Shown here: positions 1-3,906 of the stretch, piece by piece
How positions within the stretch are numbered: position 1 is the stretch's first letter
How the letters are laid out: each line of letters opens with the position of its first letter
NCBI GenBank assembly: GCA_028717825.1
Contig: JAQUNB010000072.1
Span: 1 to 6,350, forward strand
Direction of reading: 5' to 3'
DNA length: 6,350 nucleotides
Origin: Candidatus Omnitrophota bacterium
GTDB lineage: Bacteria; Omnitrophota; Gorgyraeia; Tantalellales; Tantalellaceae
The notes under the pieces: model-generated
Databases searched by the model: none
Seen by the model: the letters and a program-made list of their open reading frames with translations, nothing else
What the model was told of the DNA's origin: nothing
Position numbers and translations under genes: made by a program

Positions 1-344
1 AGAACGTTCTTAACCTAAAGCTCGTTAAAAACGAAGATATACTTACGAAGATCGGCAAAAGAAATGGATTAGTAAAAATAGGATTCGCGCTGGAAACAGA
101 AAACCCGGTTAAGAACGGAGAAGCGAAACTTAAAAATAAGAAACTGGACCTGGTGGTCATCAACACAAAAACCGAGGAAGAGAACCCGTTCGGTGCCGGG
201 AAGAAAAATTATATCGTGATCAGCGCAACCGGAGAGAAAAGAGATATAAAAGGAAAAACAAAAAAAGAAATAGCAGGGATCATATGTGGTTATGCCGACA
301 GGTTGATGCGACAAAAAGGATCCGGCAAAAAGGCTTTACTATAA
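1..344 (+). CDS. coaBC: CoaBC C-terminal part (phosphopantothenate-cysteine ligase domain), 5' truncated by window
   Basis: This is the last 113 codons of a gene that begins before the window; the reading frame is open from base 3 and stops with TAA at 342-344. The protein shows the C-terminal signature of the CoaB domain of bifunctional CoaBC: NEDIL, then GFALET (equivalent of GFAAET), then KLKNKKLDLVVIN, corresponding to the lysine-rich loop followed by D-I/L-ICAN in E. coli, and a final K-KEIAGIICGYADRL helix. By family knowledge, CoaB joins CTP-activated 4'-phosphopantothenate to cysteine and the N-terminal CoaC half decarboxylates the product, giving 4'-phosphopantetheine for coenzyme A in the cytoplasm. 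The CoaC half lies outside the window, so a stand-alone CoaB cannot be excluded. The 3' end overlaps the next gene by 61 bases in another frame. Confidence 0.88.
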   Translation, partial: NVLNLKLVKNEDILTKIGKRNGLVKIGFALETENPVKNGEAKLKNKKLDLVVINTKTEEENPFGAGKKNYIVISATGEKRDIKGKTKKEIAGIICGYADRLMRQKGSGKKALL

Positions 345-763
345 GCGAACTTTTGCTTGTTCTCGCCATAGTGGTGCTTGTGGCGGTGCTGTTAATGCCG
401 GTCATAAGGTGCAGCCGACGGAACATGGAAAAGGTCGTATGCACGAATAACCTTCAGCAGGTAGGGCTCGCATTATATATTTATGCCAGAGAGCACGAAG
501 GGAAGTTCCCGCCGTCCCTAAATACTTTATATCAGGAACATTATCTTTCGGATGAACGGTTCATGGATTGCCCGGGGACCAAAGAGATAGGGACTAAGGA
601 AAACCCGGATTACGCTTATACGGCAGGTCTTTCGGTCTCGGATGATTCGGCGGAACCTCTTGTAGCGGACAAGCGCAAAAATCACAGAAAGAGCATGAAA
701 AATGTTCTGTATGTCAACGGGACCATCGAATGGACAAAAGAAGAAGCTCCGGTAAAGAAGTGA
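284..763 (+). CDS. Type IV pilin-like (pseudopilin) protein with prepilin cleavage motif
   Basis: The 159-residue product has a 17-residue basic leader ending KG, then a mature N-terminus FTISE with Glu at mature position 5, then a hydrophobic helix (about residues 23-41). This is the prepilin peptidase cleavage and N-methylation signature, so the protein should be membrane-anchored and assembled as a minor or major pseudopilin of a type II secretion or type IV pilus-like machine. Residues 53-76 (CTNNLQQVGLALYIYAREH followed by EGKFP) match the block after the helix in many pseudopilins of Planctomycetes, Verrucomicrobia and Omnitrophota. The end, NHRKSMKNVLYVNGTIEW, resembles the H-X9-DG processing-associated motif, but here it reads H-X10-NG. 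Cys53 and Cys96 could form a disulfide. ATG 284 is the only usual start codon before the leader in this frame; AGGG at 275-278 is a weak ribosome site. It overlaps coaBC. No other secretion gene is visible, so the exact machine is unknown. Confidence 0.85.
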   Translation: MWLCRQVDATKRIRQKGFTISELLLVLAIVVLVAVLLMPVIRCSRRNMEKVVCTNNLQQVGLALYIYAREHEGKFPPSLNTLYQEHYLSDERFMDCPGTKEIGTKENPDYAYTAGLSVSDDSAEPLVADKRKNHRKSMKNVLYVNGTIEWTKEEAPVKK

Positions 764-774
764 TGAATATCACG

Positions 775-803
775 TTGACAATTTTTAGGCAATATGCTAC
801 TTT
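775..803 (+). promoter_or_regulatory. Possible sigma70-type promoter for the tRNA cluster
   Basis: A perfect -35 hexamer TTGACA (775-780) is followed after 17 bp by TACTTT (798-803), preceded by TG at 795-796 as in an extended -10. The -10 itself matches only three of six consensus bases. Transcription would start near 810, giving a leader of about 94 nt before tRNA-Cys. It sits just after the pseudopilin stop codon, where a new transcription unit is expected. Judged by eye only. Confidence 0.35.
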
Positions 804-903
804 AACCCATTCCGGGAAATTAAGGATTTTCGGCGATAGATCGTATGGGATCAACGAATTACTGTAACTAGTGTTGTTTGAAATGTTTAGAAGAAGTACA
901 ATC

Positions 904-977
904 GGCGCGGTGGCCGAGTAGATAGGCAGCGGTCTGCAAAACCGCGTACATCGGTGCGATTCCGATCCGCGCCTCCA
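904..977 (+). tRNA. tRNA-Cys (GCA), CCA encoded, unusual elbow bases
   Basis: A full cloverleaf can be drawn: a perfect 7-bp acceptor stem GGCGCGG (904-910) with CCGCGCC (967-973), a 3-bp D stem, a perfect anticodon stem (929-933 with 941-945) around loop CTGCAAA with anticodon GCA at 936-938, and a perfect T stem (950-954 with 962-966). The discriminator base is T (974), as usual for tRNA-Cys, and CCA (975-977) is encoded. The T loop reads TGCGATT instead of TTCGANT, so position 55 is G, and the D loop has AG rather than GG at positions 18-19. The expected G18-U55 tertiary pair is therefore A18-G55, while G19-C56, G15-C48, U8-A14 and G53-C61 are kept. It reads as a functional tRNA, not a decayed one. 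Confidence 0.93.
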
Positions 978-1098
978 TTCTGCTTCGTCCTTCGACATGT
1001 AAGACTGAGGTAGGACTTCGCAGAAATTGACTACTTGGGAAGCAGAATGTTTCTGCGGAGCTCTACCAGTAGTTTGCTGTTTGAAGAGCGAAGCAGAA
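978..1098 (+). repeat. Inverted-repeat element A, abutting the tRNA-Cys CCA end
   Basis: The 121-bp element is bounded by a perfect 10-bp inverted repeat, TTCTGCTTCG (978-987) and CGAAGCAGAA (1089-1098), and starts on the base after the tRNA CCA. Inside, 1009-1025 (GGTAGGACTTCGCAGAA) pairs with 1051-1067 (TTCTGCGGAGCTCTACC) at 16 of 17 positions, counting two G-U pairs, so the whole can fold as one long imperfect hairpin. A small alternative hairpin GCAGAA-TGT-TTCTGC competes with the inner stem. It is about 91% identical to 1291-1410. It holds no credible coding sequence. It could be a small mobile element, or a structured tRNA trailer. Confidence 0.8.
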
Positions 1099-1102
1099 CA
1101 AC

Positions 1103-1138
1103 GGGGACCATCCCCCTCCTTATAGTGAAAATAAGGAG
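1103..1138 (+). other. Two adjacent hairpins after element A
   Basis: GGGGA-CCA-TCCCC (1103-1115) is followed directly by a perfect 8-bp stem CTCCTTAT / ATAAGGAG (1116-1123 and 1131-1138) with loop AGTGAAA. There is no T tract afterwards, so it is not a standard intrinsic terminator, but it lies where the transcript carrying tRNA-Cys could end. A related, weaker hairpin occurs at the same place in the next spacer (1449-1473). Confidence 0.5.
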
Positions 1139-1165
1139 AGATGTTTGAAATAATATCGCAAAACA

Positions 1166-1193
1166 AGGCATGATACGCGAAATACGAGATACG
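1166..1193 (+). repeat. Degenerate 7-bp tandem array (4 units) upstream of tRNA-Leu
   Basis: In strict 7-bp register the units read AGGCATG, ATACGCG, AAATACG, AGATACG, with consensus ANNYACG; the last two match fully and the first two have one departure each. The array ends 10 bp before tRNA-Leu. A longer array of the same type precedes tRNA-Val. Confidence 0.55.
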
Positions 1194-1203
1194 GCACTTG
1201 GTT

Positions 1204-1290
1204 GGGCGAGTGGCGGAATGGCAGACGCAAAGGACTTAAAATCCTTCGGTTTAACCAACCGTGTGGGTTCGAGTCCCACCTCGCCCACCA
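1204..1290 (+). tRNA. tRNA-Leu (UAA), CCA encoded
   Basis: The gene has a perfect acceptor stem GGGCGAG (1204-1210) with CTCGCCC (1280-1286), discriminator A (1287) and encoded CCA (1288-1290). The anticodon loop CTTAAAA (1235-1241) sits on a perfect 5-bp stem and gives anticodon UAA, reading UUA and UUG leucine codons. The long variable arm, CGGTT / AACCG (1247-1251 and 1257-1261), is the class II feature expected of tRNA-Leu. The T arm GTGGG-TTCGAGT-CCCAC is canonical. It lies between two spacers that carry matching repeats. Confidence 0.97.
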
Positions 1291-1410
1291 TTCTGCTTCG
1301 TCCTGCGACACGTAAAACTGAGGTAGGACTTCGCAGAAATTGGCTACTTGAAAGCAGAATGTTTCTGCGGAGCTCTACCAGTCGTTTACGATTCGAAGAG
1401 CGAAGCAGAA
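1291..1410 (+). repeat. Inverted-repeat element B, abutting the tRNA-Leu CCA end
   Basis: This is the second copy of the 978-1098 element: about 10 substitutions and a 1-base gap over 121 columns. It has the same perfect terminal repeats, TTCTGCTTCG (1291-1300) and CGAAGCAGAA (1401-1410), and the same inner stem (1322-1338 with 1363-1379, arms unchanged). An additional helix CGTAAA / TTTACG (1311-1316 with 1385-1390) is perfect here; in copy A five of the six pairs persist, two as G-U. Both copies are followed by CA, which also precedes each as the end of CCA, so a 2-bp CA target duplication is possible but cannot be told from chance. Confidence 0.8.
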
Positions 1411-1448
1411 CACTAAGAAATTTGGATGTCCGCCTTCTGGTGAACTGT

Positions 1449-1473
1449 TCCCCCTCCTATATCGAAAGCGGAG
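1449..1473 (+). other. Degenerate counterpart of the hairpin after element A
   Basis: TCCCCCTCCT (1449-1458) is identical to 1111-1120, and the following bases (ATA..GAAA..GGAG..GA.TGT) can be aligned with the hairpin that follows element A. Here only CTCC / GGAG (1454-1457 with 1470-1473) still pairs. It shows that the homology between the two inter-tRNA spacers goes beyond the inverted-repeat element. Confidence 0.45.
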
Positions 1474-1544
1474 TGAATGTATGAGAGAATTTTGTACAGT
1501 ATCAGTGGGATAGTATGGAAAACAGGCAAGTTTTTAAGTAACAA

Positions 1545-1614
1545 ACACACGAATTCCGAATAACGAGTCACAAGTCACTAGGCACGATATACGAAACACG
1601 AAATACGATATACT
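1545..1614 (+). repeat. Degenerate 7-bp tandem array (10 units) upstream of tRNA-Val
   Basis: Ten consecutive heptamers keep register without a slip. Examples are ACACACG, AATTCCG, AATAACG, AGTCACA, AGTCACT, AGGCACG, ATATACG, AAACACG, AAATACG and ATATACT, with consensus ANNYACG. The array ends 13 bp before tRNA-Val. Its last unit contains TATACT (1609-1614), a good -10 hexamer position for starting near 1621, just ahead of the tRNA, though no matching -35 is visible. Confidence 0.6.
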
Positions 1615-1627
1615 GTTCTTTAAAGAT

Positions 1628-1705
1628 GGGCGGTTAGCTCAGATTGGTTAGAGCGCCACGTTGACATCGTGGAGGTCACTGGTTCGAGCCCAGTATCGCC
1701 CACCA
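1628..1705 (+). tRNA. tRNA-Val (GAC), CCA encoded
   Basis: The acceptor stem GGGCGGT (1628-1634) pairs with ATCGCCC (1695-1701) with one G-U; discriminator A (1702) and CCA (1703-1705) are encoded. The anticodon stem CCACG / CGTGG encloses loop TTGACAT with anticodon GAC (1663-1665), reading GUC and GUU valine codons. The D loop has the canonical GG and the T arm ACTGG-TTCGAGC-CCAGT is regular. The sequence is close to the textbook bacterial tRNA-Val(GAC). It is the last tRNA of the cluster and is followed at once by a repeat element. Confidence 0.97.
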
Positions 1706-1782
1706 GCTTTCGCCTACCTATTTAAAAAAGCTTATCTGGCTTCAGCTGGCAGGCCAGCCTTGACTATAGAAGAGGCGAAAGC
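1706..1782 (+). repeat. Inverted-repeat element C, abutting the tRNA-Val CCA end
   Basis: The 77-bp element is bounded by a perfect 10-bp inverted repeat, GCTTTCGCCT (1706-1715) and AGGCGAAAGC (1773-1782), and begins on the base after the tRNA CCA. The sequence differs from elements A and B, but the position rule and terminal repeat length are the same. The interior has a GCTGGC / GCCAGC palindrome (1745-1758) and the module CTTATCTGGCT (1730-1740), shared with the palindrome at 1850-1891. No coding sequence is visible. Confidence 0.65.
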
Positions 1783-1783
1783 T

Positions 1784-1828
1784 GCCCGCCGTAGCCAGAT
1801 GAAATATAATAAATAGGCGAAGGCGGGC
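1784..1828 (+). repeat. Palindromic repeat U1
   Basis: Arm 1784-1796 (GCCCGCCGTAGCC) pairs with arm 1816-1828 (GGCGAAGGCGGGC): seven base pairs, a three-base internal mismatch zone, then three more pairs. The 19-base space between the arms is AT-rich and contains TATAAT. A second copy with compensatory changes lies at 1957-2002. GC-rich arms in an AT-rich surround resemble REP-type or small non-autonomous repeat units. Confidence 0.65.
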
Positions 1829-1849
1829 AATATGTAGTTATAAAAAGAA

Positions 1850-1891
1850 CTTATCTGGCTACGGCTGCCGTGCCCGCCGAAGCCAGATAAG
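1850..1891 (+). repeat. Strong palindrome of the same module family
   Basis: Sixteen bases at each end pair with a single mismatch: CTTATCTGGCT-A-CGGC (1850-1865) against GCCG-A-AGCCAGATAAG (1876-1891), around a 10-base loop. The arm sequence ATCTGGCTACGGC is the reverse complement of the 5' arm region of U1, so it belongs to the same repeat family in another arrangement. It could act as a transcription-stopping or RNA-protecting stem downstream of tRNA-Val, but no T run follows. Another partial module, GGCGAAGGC, lies at 1907-1915. Confidence 0.65.
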
Positions 1892-1956
1892 TGCGTGCAA
1901 TAATTAGGCGAAGGCGGGGCAAGCCAGCCGTGTTTGATAAAGAAAAGGCGAAGGCT

Positions 1957-2002
1957 GTCCGCCGTAGTCAGATACTATAAAAATGAATAGACGAAGGCGG
2001 AC
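1957..2002 (+). repeat. Palindromic repeat U2, second copy of U1
   Basis: Arm 1957-1969 (GTCCGCCGTAGTC) pairs with 1990-2002 (GACGAAGGCGGAC) in the same pattern as U1. Two positions differ from U1 in both arms, each changing a C-G pair to T-A (1958-2001 and 1968-1991), so pairing is kept. The preceding bases, AGGCGAAGGCT, also match those before U1 (AGGCGAAAGCT). The copy ends about 70 bp before thrS. Confidence 0.65.
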
Positions 2003-2004
2003 AT

Positions 2005-2035
2005 TGCATTATGAAATTTTCCGTCGTTAAATGCA
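2005..2035 (+). other. Weak inverted repeat in the thrS leader
   Basis: TGCATT (2005-2010) and AATGCA (2030-2035) form a 6-bp inverted repeat 36 bp before the thrS start. No T-box motif is visible in this leader, and no clear -35/-10 pair was found between the repeats and thrS. The arms are short enough to arise by chance. Confidence 0.25.
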
Positions 2036-2071
2036 GAGACAACTGGTAAAGCCTCGAAGGAATTAATAACC

Positions 2072-3841
2072 ATGAATAAAAACAGCGAACAAAACGAAAA
2101 ATTACAGACACTCAGACACAGCGCCTCGCATGTTTTAGCCGATGCGGTGAAACAGCTGTATCCCGGAGTCAAGCTGGGTATAGGGCCCGCTATCGAAGAA
2201 GGGTTCTACTATGATTTTGATTTTTCAGAATGCAAAACAAGATCCAAAGACGGCGTCCAGGGTAATTTTTTATCTCCGGAAGACCTCGCCGCGATAGAAG
2301 AGAAGATGGGAGAGATCATCCGGCAAAATCTGCCGTTCGTCCGGGAAGTGAAGAGCAAAAGAGAAGCTGAAGAGATCTTAAAGGCAGCGAAAGAAAAGTA
2401 TAAACTTGAACTCTTGGGAGAGCTTGCGGACCAAGAGATCACTTTCTATAGACACGGGAATTTCGCTGATCTTTGCAAGGGGCCGCATGTAGCCGCGACG
2501 GGCGAGATAAAGGCGTATAAACTTTTATCTATCGCGGGCGCGTATTGGCGCGGCAGCGAGAAGAACCAAATGCTGCAGCGTATATACGGCACAGCTTTCG
2601 GCGACAAAAAAGCGCTTGATGATTACTTGAAATTTATGGAGGAAGCCCAAAAAAGGGATCATCGAAAACTCGGAAAAGAGCTTGAACTATTCAGCTTTAA
2701 CGAGCTTGCGGGAGCCGGGCTTGTACTTTATCACCCGAAAGGCGCGATGCTTAGGCAAATTATAGTTGATTATATTACGTCAAAGCACCTCGAAAAAGGA
2801 TATCAACTGATATCAAGCCCGCAAATACTCAAAAGCGATATTTGGATAAAATCAGGGCATTACGGGTACTACAAAGAAAACATGTACATCTTTGAAAGCG
2901 AGGAGCAGGAATACGCGGTAAAACCGATGAACTGTCCCGGGCACATACTGGTCTATGCGTCGCGTATACGTAGTTACAGGGAATTCCCAATAAGATATTT
3001 TGAGCTTGGGAATGTTTACCGGCACGAAAAGTCGGGCGTACTACACGGCCTCTTAAGAGTTAGAGGCTTTACGCAGGATGATGCGCACATCTTTTGTTTA
3101 AGAGAGCAAGTCGAAGAAGAAGTTATAAACGTTCTTGATTTTGTGAAAGAGACCCTTTTAGTGTTCGGGTTCGACAAATTTGATGTTGAGATAAGCACCC
3201 GTCCGGAAAAATATATCGGCAAGGATGAGGACTGGGCCGAGGCGACAGGGGCGCTCATTAGCGCGCTAAAAACAAAAGGGATACCATACGTGATAAACGA
3301 AGGGGACGGCGCGTTTTACGGCCCCAAGATAGACGTTAAGCTTAAAGACGCGATCGGCCGGTCATGGCAGTGCGCCACGATACAATGCGATTTTGCGCTT
3401 CCAGAGCGTTTTGATTTGAAGTATACTGATTCGAACGGCGAAGAAAAAAGACCGGTCATGCTTCATCGTGTGATCCTCGGGAGCCTCGAGCGTTTTATAG
3501 GTGCTCTTATTGAGAATTACGGCGGAGCGTTCCCGCTTTGGCTGGCGCCGGTACAGGTAAAGATCATCCCGATAGCCGAGGCGCATGTCGCCTACGGCGA
3601 AGAAATGAAAAAGAAACTATTAGAAATGGGCATCCGCGCCGAAATAGATACGCGGGATGAGAAGATGCAGAAAAAGATAAGGGACGCGGAGATGGTGAAA
3701 GTGCCTTACATGGCGGTTGTTGGCACAAAAGAAGCCGACGCGAAAACAGTTTCTTTGAGGAGTAGGAAAGAAGGGAACGTTGTCCTTTCTCAAGAAGAAT
3801 TTTTTGAAAAACTGGAAAAAGAGATCAAAGAAAAAAAATAA
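2072..3841 (+). CDS. thrS: Threonyl-tRNA synthetase lacking the TGS domain
   Basis: ThrRS attaches threonine to tRNA-Thr in the cytoplasm. The 589-residue protein begins directly with the editing domain: H16-SAS-H20 and L-C135-KGP-H139 are its HxxxH and Cys/His site, used to remove mis-attached serine. The class II catalytic core follows: motif 1 around 220-260, KPMNC288PGH, motif 2 around YR317HE, and motif 3 near 461-475. The zinc ligands C288, H339 and H465 keep the spacing of E. coli C334, H385 and H511. The C-terminal anticodon-binding domain starts near 493 (LAPVQVKIIPI). E. coli ThrS is 642 residues; the missing part is the N-terminal TGS domain. ATG 2072 with AAGGA at 2057-2061 is a plausible start. 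First gene of the translation operon; 62 bp separate it from infC. Confidence 0.97.
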   Translation: MNKNSEQNEKLQTLRHSASHVLADAVKQLYPGVKLGIGPAIEEGFYYDFDFSECKTRSKDGVQGNFLSPEDLAAIEEKMGEIIRQNLPFVREVKSKREAEEILKAAKEKYKLELLGELADQEITFYRHGNFADLCKGPHVAATGEIKAYKLLSIAGAYWRGSEKNQMLQRIYGTAFGDKKALDDYLKFMEEAQKRDHRKLGKELELFSFNELAGAGLVLYHPKGAMLRQIIVDYITSKHLEKGYQLISSPQILKSDIWIKSGHYGYYKENMYIFESEEQEYAVKPMNCPGHILVYASRIRSYREFPIRYFELGNVYRHEKSGVLHGLLRVRGFTQDDAHIFCLREQVEEEVINVLDFVKETLLVFGFDKFDVEISTRPEKYIGKDEDWAEATGALISALKTKGIPYVINEGDGAFYGPKIDVKLKDAIGRSWQCATIQCDFALPERFDLKYTDSNGEEKRPVMLHRVILGSLERFIGALIENYGGAFPLWLAPVQVKIIPIAEAHVAYGEEMKKKLLEMGIRAEIDTRDEKMQKKIRDAEMVKVPYMAVVGTKEADAKTVSLRSRKEGNVVLSQEEFFEKLEKEIKEKK

Positions 3842-3847
3842 CCCGTT

Positions 3848-3877
3848 GTGGGAACATCCCACGCGTATGAGGTGGGA
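3848..3877 (+). promoter_or_regulatory. Two mutually exclusive hairpins between thrS and infC
   Basis: TCCCAC (3857-3862) can pair with GTGGGA on either side: 3848-3853 with loop ACA, or 3872-3877 with a 9-base loop. Only one can form at a time. The second stem ends 13 bases before the infC Shine-Dalgarno sequence, so the choice could alter access to the infC start or RNA stability. No T tract follows. The regulatory role is inference. Confidence 0.4.
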
Positions 3878-3890
3878 AAGAAACTTAACA

Positions 3891-3906
3891 AGGAGGTAGT
3901 AATATT
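3891..3906 (+). promoter_or_regulatory. Strong Shine-Dalgarno sequence setting the AUU start of infC
   Basis: AGGAGG (3891-3896) lies 7 bases before ATT at 3904-3906. In the infC frame no ATG, GTG or TTG occurs between this site and codons already inside the conserved IF3 N-terminal domain, so the ATT codon is the best start. Confidence 0.8.

Noticed and set aside
874..902. Promoter-like TTGTTT - 17 bp - TACAAT just before tRNA-Cys
   Set aside because: The -10 ends one base before the mature tRNA 5' end at 904, so transcription would begin inside the tRNA. It cannot drive this gene in the normal way.
1116..1138. Intrinsic terminator after tRNA-Cys
   Set aside because: The 8-bp stem is good, but it is followed by AGATGTTTGAAA and not by a T tract, so it was kept as a hairpin of unknown role.
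714..1166. Minus-strand frame of 150 codons over tRNA-Cys and element A
   Set aside because: It reads through the antisense of tRNA-Cys (GSESHRCTRFCRPLPI) and the repeat; the opening MSKDEAEW matches MSQDEAEW antisense to tRNA-Leu only because elements A and B are copies.
1031..1311. Minus-strand reading frames across tRNA-Leu (for example GEVGLEPTRLVKPKDFKSFASAIPPLAQ and WWARWDSNPHGWLNRRILSPLRL)
   Set aside because: These are the familiar false proteins produced by translating the antisense of tRNA-Leu; the rest is translated repeat element. No gene.
978..1410. Integron attC sites or gene-cassette array
   Set aside because: The elements are imperfect palindromes of suitable length, but I could not find the paired RYYYAAC / GTTRRRY core sites at the ends, and no integrase is in the window.
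1170..1484. Plus-strand frame of 104 codons over tRNA-Leu and element B
   Set aside because: The segment GGMADAKDLKSFGLTNRVGSSPTSPT is translated tRNA-Leu. No ribosome site and no conserved protein.
1706..2002. CRISPR array
   Set aside because: Repeated modules are imperfect, in both orientations, and irregularly spaced, with no constant repeat-spacer pattern and no cas genes.
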